From: Novipirellula caenicola
GTDB lineage: Bacteria > Planctomycetota > Planctomycetia > Pirellulales > Pirellulaceae
NCBI RefSeq assembly: GCF_039545035.1
Contig: NZ_BAABRO010000008.1
Location: 62,001-126,000, forward strand
Reading direction: 5' to 3'
Length of the DNA stretch: 64,000 bases
Shown here piece after piece: positions 27,451-35,129 of this stretch. The notes below the pieces were generated by a model that saw nothing but the letters and a program-made list of their open reading frames with translations, was not told where the DNA came from and searched no databases. Numbering within the stretch: position 1 is the first letter of the stretch; each line of letters begins with the position of its first letter. A program made the position numbers and the translations under genes.

Positions 27451-28869
27451 TCATGGCTTCGGGTGGCGGCTTTTTCGCTCGATTCGATGCAAATTTTCTT
27501 CCTTTGTCAGCATTCCCCATCGCAATGCTTGGTCTTGGTCGTATTGTTTGCCTAACTGCAACGCAATCGATGCTTTGGCCATCTCGTAACCGAGATAAAA
27601 CGCATGGCCGGGATCGACGTTGCTTGATTCGGGACGCTGCAGCAATTGGTCAAACAATTCGAAGGGATCGGATTGTTGTAAGTGCATTCCCGCCGATAAC
27701 AAATGAATCGTGTCATCTTGTGCATAGATGCGGTAATTGTTGTCTTTCAGTGTCGTGGCAAGCGATTGGAGCATGGTGGCGGGAAACGATTTAAGTTTCG
27801 GATCACGTAGTTGCACCAATGCGTTGGATAAGTGCTTCGGTGGCACACGATTTTTGATGCTGTAGTAAACCAATTTTCTTGCTTCGGCGCATTCACGTAC
27901 CGAGGATCGTGCCCAATTGATCACCTCGGTTGTCAGCACACTGCGAATGCCGAGTTCTTGACAGATACCAAGCAACAAGAAGTTGATGCCAGCCGAATCC
28001 ACTTCGGTCAGTTCTGTCAAATTGCCAATCCCCATCATCATTTCAAGTTCGGGATACTCGCGGCGGGTGTCCGCATAGCGAATTAAACTCGCAACAAGCC
28101 CTGTGCCGATCGGTTCCAAAATGGGGTCCAATCGCATTGAAACGTGATGTCTCGCCAAATAATTGATCGTTTTTTCAAAACTTTTTTTATCGTCAACTTG
28201 GTCTGGAATCACCACCACTTCGGCGCCCCAATCTTTCGCTGCGTGACAGTTCGTTGAGTTCACTGACAACACAAGCGATGCGCCTTGGTTGATCGCTTCA
28301 GTTGCTTCCCAAGTGTCGAACGTATCCACTGAAACTTTAAATCCGGCGTCGACCAACACGCCGATGTAATCGCCGATGTTGTTGCAACGTGATGCGGGGT
28401 CGCAGCCGAAATCGATCACATCGGCCCCCGATTCATGTAGTTGTTTTGCGGTTCGCAGCACGCTGTCGATCGACATGCGGGGCGCGTGGTTGATCTCGGC
28501 AATGATCTGAATGTCGTACTCGTTCGGAGCGACTTTGGGACGCGGTTTACCAAACACCTCGGGAAGGTCGCGGCAGTCTTTTGGGCCGCAAATTACCGGT
28601 GTTTTTACGCTGTTTTGCAGTTCGTTGTAACCCGTTTCCAAGTAGCCCGGTACGATCACATGAGTCGTCGATTCGGGGATATTCAAGTGCCGCAGCAACC
28701 ATTTGGTTGTCATCAAAGCGGCCACCGTGATCGGCATCACTCCGATCGAATAGGTGAACGAATATTCCTTCGCTAGCGATGCCGCAATCTCTCGCACCGC
28801 ATGCTCGGCAAGCCGACCGGTGATGAAGTGATAATGGTGGTCATCGGCAGGCTGGATGGTCGTTAGCAT
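27451..28869 (-). CDS. Dihydropteroate synthase-like protein (DUF6513, H4MPT-associated)
   Basis: 472 residues. The N-terminal third (HFITGRLAEHAVREIAASLA, IGVMPITVAALMTTKWLLRHL, VIVPGY) and the DHPS-like TIM-barrel part (ADVIDFGCDPASRCNN, LVLSVNSTNC, MRLDPILEPIG, MMGIGNLTELTEVDSAG) match the DHPS-related family of methanogens and H4MPT-using bacteria, where it is tied to pterin cofactor synthesis. True folP motifs are altered, so it is not a second folP. MfnB lies 2.3 kb away, which supports an H4MPT role. The precise reaction is not established to my knowledge. Confidence 0.85.
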   Translation of the reverse strand: MLTTIQPADDHHYHFITGRLAEHAVREIAASLAKEYSFTYSIGVMPITVAALMTTKWLLRHLNIPESTTHVIVPGYLETGYNELQNSVKTPVICGPKDCRDLPEVFGKPRPKVAPNEYDIQIIAEINHAPRMSIDSVLRTAKQLHESGADVIDFGCDPASRCNNIGDYIGVLVDAGFKVSVDTFDTWEATEAINQGASLVLSVNSTNCHAAKDWGAEVVVIPDQVDDKKSFEKTINYLARHHVSMRLDPILEPIGTGLVASLIRYADTRREYPELEMMMGIGNLTELTEVDSAGINFLLLGICQELGIRSVLTTEVINWARSSVRECAEARKLVYYSIKNRVPPKHLSNALVQLRDPKLKSFPATMLQSLATTLKDNNYRIYAQDDTIHLLSAGMHLQQSDPFELFDQLLQRPESSNVDPGHAFYLGYEMAKASIALQLGKQYDQDQALRWGMLTKEENLHRIERKSRHPKP

Positions 28870-29314
28870 GAGTGTGTTTCGAAGGCGGTGAGTCGCTTGG
28901 CAACCGGTTCGTCATGCCCACAGGATGACCGTTGCAATGCGGCAAGTCGATGTGTTTGGGATCATTCTTCGTGATCGAAATGTTTGATCAGGGCGGTGGG
29001 TCGAGCTCTGAATTTCGCCACCAATAACGCAACTCATCTTGACGTGATCGATTCTCTCTTTACAAATTAAGGGTACGAGAGATCCGTCGATCGATTGTTG
29101 AAGTAATTTGGACACGACATCATGTGTTTTAACAACTTACTTCAGTGATTGTCGTGGCCGGGATCTCTCGTTTTTTTTTGCGCTGTTGTTTCGTGTGATC
29201 TCGTGACGGTTCAAACGTAGCCGTTGACAACCACGATCATGCAATCAAGTAAGACGACAAACGTGGTGATGCGAACCGCATGATCGTTGCGAAGATGATG
29301 GATGATGTTTGCGG
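28870..29314. other. Intergenic region between DUF6513 and pseudouridine synthase genes
   Basis: 445 bp, AT-richer than the surroundings, between divergent genes. Promoters of both should lie here; a T-run at 29171-29178 and CATGATCGT-like repeats near 29240-29290 are visible. A short minus-strand frame in 28912-29115 has no coding character. Confidence 0.45.
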
Positions 29315-30016
29315 ATGACGAGTGAGAGTGCGATCAAGGTGTTATGGGACGGCGAATCGATGTTGGCCGTCGAAAAACCAGCAGGACTGTCGACGCAATC
29401 GCCCCCAGGTGCCGATAGCCTCGAATCACGTTTACGAACCCAGTTTTCCGATCGTAGCGATTATTTCGCGGTCGTTCATCGGCTTGATCGACCCGTCAGC
29501 GGCGTGGTGCTGATTGCCCTACGAAAACGGGTCGCCAAACTGCTGTCCGAACAATTCGCCACACGTAAGGTCGATAAGCAGTATTTGGCAGTCGTTGCGG
29601 GGAAAATCGAGCCCGTCGAACCGCTGTGGACGGACTATCTAAGAAAGGTCCCCGATCAGCCGCGAGCCGAGCGTGCCGCCGAGAACGATCCCGAGGCAAA
29701 GTTCGCCGAAACCCGCGTCGAAGTCGTGCGTTATTGCCGTGAACGCGATCGCACGCTCGTTCGGCTGTTTCCCCACACCGGCCGGATGCATCAACTGAGG
29801 ATCCAATCGGCACTGCGAGGCCATCCGATTCTGGGCGATTCGCTGTATGGCGAGAACGGTTCTGAAAACGCCGTTGCGGGGGCCTCGGCGGGGCTGCAGT
29901 CTACGAATCAAACGCGAATCATGCTGCATGCCGAATCGATCACGTTTCATCACCCCAAGAGCGGCGTTCGTGTCACGGTTGGATGCCCTGCGGACGAATT
30001 GCAGCAAATCGTGTAG
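29315..30016 (+). CDS. RluA-family pseudouridine synthase
   Basis: 233 residues. Converts uridine to pseudouridine in rRNA or tRNA. The catalytic HRLDRPVSGVVL motif carries Asp58; the family motifs EKPAGLSTQ near the start, KQYLAVVAG, and HTGRMHQLRIQSALRGHPILGDSLYG follow. No S4 domain, so it resembles the RluA/TruC/RluC-catalytic-only types; the target base is not predictable. The ATG at 29315 is preferred over an in-frame TTG two codons upstream. First of three plus-strand genes with mqnA and mqnC. Confidence 0.9.
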   Translation: MTSESAIKVLWDGESMLAVEKPAGLSTQSPPGADSLESRLRTQFSDRSDYFAVVHRLDRPVSGVVLIALRKRVAKLLSEQFATRKVDKQYLAVVAGKIEPVEPLWTDYLRKVPDQPRAERAAENDPEAKFAETRVEVVRYCRERDRTLVRLFPHTGRMHQLRIQSALRGHPILGDSLYGENGSENAVAGASAGLQSTNQTRIMLHAESITFHHPKSGVRVTVGCPADELQQIV

Positions 30017-30195
30017 GTTGTCCGTCTCGCTCGCGTTACAGGCCGCAGCTGACTGCGGTTTGAAGATTGGGCACGTGACGTTTTCCGGTTCCGTTTTCGG
30101 GACTCCGAAAGGTTTGGGAAGGGATGGTCGCGGCCGTTGACGCGATCGATGACTCCCTTGATCGACAAAACTTGATCGACAAAATAAGAGATCCA

Positions 30196-31008
30196 ATGAC
30201 ATCTTCACTGCCTAACGCTCCGCTTCGCATTGGTGCGGTTTCGTATCTGAATACCAAGCCGTTGGTGTGGGGATTACGCGAGCGTTTGGGGGATCGTGGC
30301 GAATTGTCCTTCAATTTGCCCAGCCGATTGGCGGATGATCTGCACTCCGGCAAATTGGATGTGGCCCTGATTCCCTCGGTCGAGTACCTGCGTGATCCCT
30401 CGCATACCATTGTTTCGGATGCCGTGATCGGTTGCCGAGGCCCGGTGTGGAGTGTTCGTTTGCTCAGCCGCGTTCCGGCCGCCGAAATCAAGCGATTGGC
30501 ATTGGACGAAGGCAGTCGCACGAGCGCCGCACTGCTGCAAATTTTGCTGTGGGAAATTCACGGCATTCGGCCCGAGATTGTTCCCTTTGCAATGGAACAG
30601 ACGCCTGAGGCGATCGATGCCGACGCAATGCTGATGATCGGCGATCGCGCAATGCATCCGGCCCCTCGCTGTTACCAAGAAATATGGGATTTGGGTGATC
30701 GATGGTGCCGATGGACTGAATTACCCTTTGTGTTTGCAATGTGGGTCGCACGTGCCGGGGTGGACGTCGGCGATTTAGCGACGGCGCTCGAAGCGTCGCG
30801 TGACGAGGGCATCGCATCGCTCGAAGAGATCGCGGCGTGTGAAGCTGCCGCCCATGGGCTAACCAACGAAGACCTATACCGTTATTTTGCTGAGAATCTG
30901 CATTACACGCTGGGCCCCGATGAACGGACTGCATTGGACGAATTCCGTCGCCGTGCGGTCTCGCTTGGCCTTGTTCCTGATTCAAGCTTTCCCATTGAAA
31001 CGTCCTAA
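30196..31008 (+). CDS. mqnA: Chorismate dehydratase (futalosine pathway)
   Basis: First step of the futalosine menaquinone route: chorismate to 3-[(1-carboxyvinyl)oxy]benzoate. The 270-residue product begins LRIGAVSYLNTKPLVWGL, the MqnA signature, and continues FNLPSRLADDLHSGKLDVALIPSVEYL and LALDEGSRTSAALLQILL, with the periplasmic-binding-protein fold typical of the family. The ATG at 30196 (MTSSLPNAPLRIG) is chosen; the frame opens 72 nt earlier but without matching residues. It precedes mqnC by 36 bp, a clear operon. Confidence 0.93.
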   Translation: MTSSLPNAPLRIGAVSYLNTKPLVWGLRERLGDRGELSFNLPSRLADDLHSGKLDVALIPSVEYLRDPSHTIVSDAVIGCRGPVWSVRLLSRVPAAEIKRLALDEGSRTSAALLQILLWEIHGIRPEIVPFAMEQTPEAIDADAMLMIGDRAMHPAPRCYQEIWDLGDRWCRWTELPFVFAMWVARAGVDVGDLATALEASRDEGIASLEEIAACEAAAHGLTNEDLYRYFAENLHYTLGPDERTALDEFRRRAVSLGLVPDSSFPIETS

Positions 31009-31044
31009 CTCAAGCTCCTTGAAATCCTTGACGACTGAAAACTC

Positions 31045-32199
31045 ATGATCGCTCCTGCCGCTGATAATTCGATCCGTGACATTTTGGACAAAGCCATCGA
31101 GGGCCAACGGTTGACCTCGGCCGAAGGACTGCGTTTGCTCGAAAGCCACGACCTGGCTGCTTTGGGGGCGGCGGCCGAAGCGGTCTCGCGGCGGATGCAT
31201 CCCGAGCCCTACCGGACCTACAACATCGACCGGAATATCAACTACACCAACGTCTGCACCGCGGTTTGTGATTTCTGTGCGTTCTATCGCGGTCCGAAAA
31301 GTGACGAAGGCTACGTGTTGCCTCGCGCCGAATTGTTGGCAAAGATCGAAGAGACCGTCGCGCTGGGCGGTAACCAAATCTTGCTGCAAGGCGGACTGCA
31401 TCCGAAATACAAGTTGGATTGGTATGAAGAGATGCTCGGCGACATCAAACGTGCCTATCCCGAGGTGAACATTCACGGTTTCAGCCCACCCGAGCTGCAC
31501 CATTTCACGAAGGTCAATAATCTTTCGATCGAAGAAGTGCTCAAGCGGCTCAAGGCAGCCGGTTTGGGCAGTATCCCTGGCGGCGGTGCTGAGATTTTGG
31601 TCGACCGCGTTCGCAGCGAGATCACTCGCGGCAAAGTCATGACCGATGACTGGTTAAACGTGATGCGAGTCTGGCACAAGCTGGGCGGCGTCAGCAGCAG
31701 TACGATGATGTTCGGACACGTCGAAACGCTGGAGGAACGGATCGAGCATCTGCACCGCGTTCGCGAGCTGCAAGACGAAACGGGTGGTTTCACCGCGTTC
31801 ATTTGTTGGACGTTCCAGCCCGACAATACCGAACTGTCGCACATCCCACCCAAGGGCTCGTTTGAGTACCTAAAAACGTTGGCGGTATCGCGATTGTTCC
31901 TCGACAACGTACCGAACATTCAAAGCAGCTGGGTCACGCAAGGACTGAAGGTCGGCCAGTTGGCGTTGCTGTTTGGCGCCAACGACATGGGCAGCTTGAT
32001 GCTTGAAGAAAACGTGGTCGCCGAAGCCGGCACGGTGCACTTCTTGACGCTCGATCAAATCCGCGCCTCGATCGAAGAGCTGGGGTTCGAAGCACGGCAA
32101 CGCAGCGTCAACTACGAACTGGTTGCACCCGAGCTCGAGCAGAAAGCGATCGAGGCCAATCGCAAACTAGCGTCCAAAGACTTGGTACAGCTCACCTAG
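31045..32199 (+). CDS. mqnC: Cyclic dehypoxanthinyl futalosine synthase
   Basis: Radical SAM enzyme that cyclises dehypoxanthinyl futalosine in menaquinone synthesis. In the 384-residue product the CX3CX2C cluster motif is CTAVCDFC (Cys71, Cys75, Cys78), followed by FYRGPKSDEGYVL, GGNQILLQGGLHP, INIHGFSPPE-like VNIHGFSPPELHHF, PGGGAEIL and CWTFQPDNTEL. Length and motifs fit MqnC better than MqnE. It is immediately downstream of mqnA; mqnB and mqnD are not in the window. Confidence 0.95.
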   Translation: MIAPAADNSIRDILDKAIEGQRLTSAEGLRLLESHDLAALGAAAEAVSRRMHPEPYRTYNIDRNINYTNVCTAVCDFCAFYRGPKSDEGYVLPRAELLAKIEETVALGGNQILLQGGLHPKYKLDWYEEMLGDIKRAYPEVNIHGFSPPELHHFTKVNNLSIEEVLKRLKAAGLGSIPGGGAEILVDRVRSEITRGKVMTDDWLNVMRVWHKLGGVSSSTMMFGHVETLEERIEHLHRVRELQDETGGFTAFICWTFQPDNTELSHIPPKGSFEYLKTLAVSRLFLDNVPNIQSSWVTQGLKVGQLALLFGANDMGSLMLEENVVAEAGTVHFLTLDQIRASIEELGFEARQRSVNYELVAPELEQKAIEANRKLASKDLVQLT

Positions 32200-32250
32200 C
32201 ATGTTTCGCCGTCAATACTGCATTCAGCAGAGATGGTTGACGATACGAGT

Positions 32251-32361
32251 CACCTCTCCCGAGCGCAGCACGGGAGAGGTCGAACGGGCCCTTTAGGCCT
32301 CGTTCGGGTGAGGGCCGTCCGCGCAACCTTGCTTGTAGTGCGTCTCCACTTGCTCGCTCGG
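32251..32361. repeat. 111-bp direct repeat, copy 1
   Basis: Starts CACCTCTCCCGAGCGCAG and ends TTGCTCGCTCGG. It contains an inverted motif (CTCTCCCGAGC... with CGGGAGAG) and the block GGGTGAGGGCCGTCCGCGCAA. A second copy begins at 32440 with a few substitutions only. Planctomycete and other GC-rich genomes carry similar scattered elements. Confidence 0.85.
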
Positions 32362-32395
32362 CGCCCACCCGAGCATCGCTGAAGGCTCTGCTCGA

Positions 32396-32424
32396 CCTCT
32401 CCCAAAACTTCGTTTTGGGAGAGG
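32396..32424. terminator. 13-bp perfect hairpin between mqnC and polX
   Basis: CCTCTCCCAAAAC and GTTTTGGGAGAGG pair perfectly around a TTC loop. It lies between the two 111-bp repeat copies, in the space shared by convergent mqnC and polX, and could act as a two-way terminator. No adjacent T-tract is seen beyond the four T residues in the stem. Confidence 0.45.
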
Positions 32425-32439
32425 TGGCAGTTTGCAAGT

Positions 32440-32550
32440 CACCTCTCCCGAGCGCAGCCCGGGAGAGGTCGGACGGGCGCTTTAGGCCTCGTCCGGGTGA
32501 GGGCCGTCCGCGCAACATCGCTTGCAGCGTGTCTTCCCTTGCTCGCTCGG
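32440..32550. repeat. 111-bp direct repeat, copy 2
   Basis: Same element as 32251-32361, same orientation, offset 189 bp. Differences are single bases (for example GCAGCC for GCAGCA, GTCCGGG for GTTCGGG) plus a few changes near the right end. Confidence 0.85.
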
Positions 32551-32599
32551 CCATCACCGGCCAATCACAACTCGCCCCTGCGCGATTCTCGCAAACGCT

Positions 32600-34321
32600 T
32601 TAGCGCATTAATTTCTTCATCTCGTCCCAAGGCCGCGTATTCGCCACGTCGTCTTTGGTCAAACCGCCGCGACGTGCTTGCTTGATGCCGAATCGCATCA
32701 CGTCCAGCCCCTCGGTTGAGTGCGCATCGGTGCTGATCACGATCGGGATTCCGTGCCGTTTGGCGGCCGCCAAATGCACATCATTCAGATCCAGTCGCGC
32801 CGGGTTCGCGTTCAGCTCCATCAGCGTCCCGTTCGCTTTCGCTGCCGTCATCACCGCATCGATATCGACTTCGTAGGGCGGACGACGATTGATCAACCGT
32901 CCGGTGAGATGCGCGATACAGTCGACGTGCGGATTTTCGATCGCGCCGAGAATCCGTTCGGTGATCTGGTCGCGTGGTTGTTTCTGGCCGTAATGGACGC
33001 TCGCCAGCACCCAATCGGCTTCCGCCAAACAATCGTCCGGCAGATCCATTCCCCCTTTTTCGAGAATGTCGCACTCGATGCCTTTCAGGATTACCAGCCG
33101 GCCTTCGTACTGATCGCGAATTGCATCGATCGCTTTCCATTGTTCGCGAAGTCGTTTCGGATCCAATCCAAATGCCATCGAAACACGCTGGCTGTGGTCG
33201 GTGATCGCGATGTACTTCAGTCCTCGGGCGATCGCCGCGTCGGCCATCTCTTGCAGCGTTGCGGTACCATCGGTCGCGTTGGTGTGCATGTGCAAGTCGC
33301 CGACGATGTCGGATGTTTCAATCAGCTCGGGCAGTTCGCCTTTTTCAGCCCAGGTGAACTCGTTGCGATCTTCGCGAAGCTCGGGCGTAATCCAAGGCAA
33401 TCCGATCGCCTTGTAGACCTCTTCTTCGGTTTCACCAGCGATTCGCGAGTCGTCTTCGGTTTTGAACACGCCGTACTCGTTCACTTTCAGTCCATGTTCT
33501 TTGGCGATCCGCCGCATGTGAACGTTGTGTGCCTGAGAACCGGTAAAGTACTGCAGTGCCGCTCCAAACTCGTTTGCTTCGACCAGACGCATGTCGACTT
33601 GGAATGCTTTGGCGACACGAATTGAAATCTTGGTATCGCCGCGCGCGATCGTTTGGCTTCGCTGGGGAAACGCTTCGAAGTGGTCCATCGCTGCGGTGCG
33701 GTCTTTGGCGACGACCAGCAAGTCGAGGTCGCCGATCGTTTCACGGCCGCGGCGGTAGCTGCCTGCCCAGCTCATTTTCTCGATTCCCTCGCACGACTGC
33801 ATGTGGTTGCCGATGGTCGTGGCCAAATCATCGCCGGTGGACCAATAAATTCGCTCGGCCGCCTGCTGGGCGATCGCCAGCCCGTCCAGGATCGTCTCTT
33901 CGGATTTGGGGCCAAATCCTTTGACCTTGCGGATTCGTTCCTCCTGACAGGCGCGTTTCAGGTCGTCGAGCGATTCAATTTCCAGAGCTTCTTGTAATTT
34001 CATCGCTTTTTTGGCCCCCAATCCAGGGATCCTCGCCATTTGGATCACAACTGGGGGGACCGCTTGGCGCAATTCTTCCAATTGGGGTAACCCGCCGGTT
34101 TGGATCAGTGTCTGTGTTTTCTCACTGATCGTCTTGCCGATACCCGAAATGTCGGCGAGATTGCGATCGGGGTCATTGATGATGGCCACGACCGGCTCGT
34201 CGAGATCGCGGATCGCCTGAGCTCCGTTGCGATAAGCCCGGATACGGAATGGATTTTCGCCACGGAATTCCAGCAGTTCCGCCATTTCGTCAAACACATC
34301 TGCGATTGCCGCGTTATCCAT
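32600..34321 (-). CDS. polX: PolX-type DNA polymerase with PHP exonuclease domain
   Basis: Gap-filling repair polymerase with 3'-5' exonuclease. 573 residues: helix-hairpin-helix region (IPGLGAKKAMKL at 98-109, VKGFGPKSEETIL), polymerase palm with GSYRRGRETIGDLDLLV (Asp198, Asp200) and Asp243 in QVDMR, then a C-terminal PHP domain beginning GDLHMHTNATDG (His344, His346) and ending with ISTDAHS. All catalytic acids of bacterial PolX are present, as is the PHP metal site. Start is the ATG at 34321 (MDNAAIADVFDEMAELLEF). Confidence 0.95.
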   Translation of the reverse strand: MDNAAIADVFDEMAELLEFRGENPFRIRAYRNGAQAIRDLDEPVVAIINDPDRNLADISGIGKTISEKTQTLIQTGGLPQLEELRQAVPPVVIQMARIPGLGAKKAMKLQEALEIESLDDLKRACQEERIRKVKGFGPKSEETILDGLAIAQQAAERIYWSTGDDLATTIGNHMQSCEGIEKMSWAGSYRRGRETIGDLDLLVVAKDRTAAMDHFEAFPQRSQTIARGDTKISIRVAKAFQVDMRLVEANEFGAALQYFTGSQAHNVHMRRIAKEHGLKVNEYGVFKTEDDSRIAGETEEEVYKAIGLPWITPELREDRNEFTWAEKGELPELIETSDIVGDLHMHTNATDGTATLQEMADAAIARGLKYIAITDHSQRVSMAFGLDPKRLREQWKAIDAIRDQYEGRLVILKGIECDILEKGGMDLPDDCLAEADWVLASVHYGQKQPRDQITERILGAIENPHVDCIAHLTGRLINRRPPYEVDIDAVMTAAKANGTLMELNANPARLDLNDVHLAAAKRHGIPIVISTDAHSTEGLDVMRFGIKQARRGGLTKDDVANTRPWDEMKKLMR

Positions 34322-34431
34322 CCGTCATTCTCCACTGGGTTTTTTAGATTTACATTACCAATCCGTTGGTCTGGAAAACACCACCAGTTGCGAGGAAACG
34401 CAATCCAGCACAGAATAGCGAAGCCAAGTTC

Positions 34432-34514
34432 GGAGGATAAGCGAATTGGTGAGCGGCCTCATTGGAACTGAGGTACCCCGTAAGGGGCTGCGGGTTCGAG
34501 TCCCGTGTCCTCCG
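34432..34514 (+). tRNA. tRNA-Ser (anticodon GGA), unusual core
   Basis: Acceptor arms GGAGGAT and GTCCTCC (one U-G pair) with discriminator G; anticodon stem CCTCA/TGAGG around TTGGAAC gives anticodon GGA; long variable arm CCCC-GTAA-GGGG, as class II tRNAs need; T arm GCGGG-TTCGAGT-CCCGT. CCA is not encoded. Odd points: the base after the acceptor stem is A rather than the universal U8, and the D stem has only two good pairs. A register starting at 34431 gives U8 but a C1 and C discriminator. A strong terminator follows. Confidence 0.75.
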
Positions 34515-34520
34515 CTATTG

Positions 34521-34563
34521 AAAAAACGCCGTCGGAAACATCACGTTTCAGGCGGCGTTTTTT
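34521..34563 (+). terminator. Intrinsic terminator of tRNA-Ser
   Basis: AAAAAACGCCG (34521-34531) pairs perfectly with CGGCGTTTTTT (34553-34563), with a nested GAAAC/GTTTC stem in the loop; the T6 run is at the end of the stem. It starts 6 nt after the tRNA. Confidence 0.9.
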
Positions 34564-34599
34564 ATTTGGCCCGGTCAATTCGGAGCAGCGACTTCGTGG

Positions 34600-34836
34600 C
34601 GGTCAGTCAGTCCCGAAGGGACGGCACGATGTGGCCACGGGCGAGAGCCCGTGGATGCGTGGGCGAACACGATTGTAAAGCCCTGAAAGGGGCGGCATGA
34701 ATGGCGGGCGTGGGATCTCCTGTCGTCCCTTCGGGACTAATGGTGTGCGACGCGTTCGTGGTCCATGGGCTGACGCCCATGGCTACACCCTGTCGCCACT
34801 TTGTGGCTATTGCGAAGCTCGCCACTTCGTGGCTGG
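34600..34836. repeat. Cluster of short hairpins (dispersed intergenic repeat)
   Basis: Consecutive small palindromes: GTCCCGAAGGGAC near 34612, CCACGGGCGAGAGCCCGTGG near 34634, a CCCTGAAAGGGG unit, GTCCCTTCGGGAC near 34725 and CCATGGGCTGACGCCCATGG near 34763. Similar units occur at about 38690-38830 (GGGGCTTTGCCCC, GTCCCGAAGGGAC). No gene is supported. Confidence 0.7.
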
Positions 34837-34843
34837 GAAAAAA

Positions 34844-35121
34844 AAAGGGGAAGGGGGTTTTAAGGTTTTACGCCCGGATGGAAAAGCCGGGGCAACACAG
34901 CGCTCACGAAGGACGAGCTGGACGCCGTCCGACTCTGCACCACGCGCGGACGCCCCTTTGGTTCTCAAGAGTGGATCGAAGAAACCTGCGAACGAAATGG
35001 CATTTGGTTCACAATCCGACCACGAGGCCGACCACGAGGCCGGCCAAGGAAGAAGCCAAAAACAGAAGCGGTCCAACCGCCACCGCACTGACAAGACGCA
35101 CGTTAAACCCCCTTCCCCTTT
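34844..35121 (+). mobile_element. Decayed RAYT element 1 (internal deletion)
   Basis: Ends are near-perfect inverted repeats: left AAAGGGGAAGGGGGTTTTAA (34844-34863) and right TTAAACCCCCTTCCCCTTT (35103-35121). Inside only the 3' end of a transposase gene remains (34903-35091). The same terminal repeats bound the second RAYT element at 37261-37878, and the 3' ~160 bp are nearly identical in both. It abuts the first unit of the 479-bp tandem array. Confidence 0.8.
34903..35091 (+). pseudogene. C-terminal fragment of REP-associated tyrosine transposase
   Basis: In frame, 62 codons read LTKDELDAVRLCTTRGRPFG, then SQEWIEETCERNGIWF and a basic tail RPRGRPRGRPRKKPK, stopping at 35089-35091. This is the typical RAYT C-terminus (RGRPFG-x-EW and a terminal RPRGRPRK). 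The HUH motif and catalytic Tyr are absent. The tail has one extra RGRP unit against the copy at 37.7 kb. Confidence 0.8.
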
Positions 35122-35129
35122 AACCCTTT

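Larger units (their letters stand above)
32200..32599. other. Intergenic region between mqnC and polX, filled with repeats
   Basis: 400 bp between convergent genes. It consists largely of a duplicated 111-bp element with a hairpin between the copies (both listed). No gene is supported; open frames here come from the GC-rich repeat. Confidence 0.6.
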
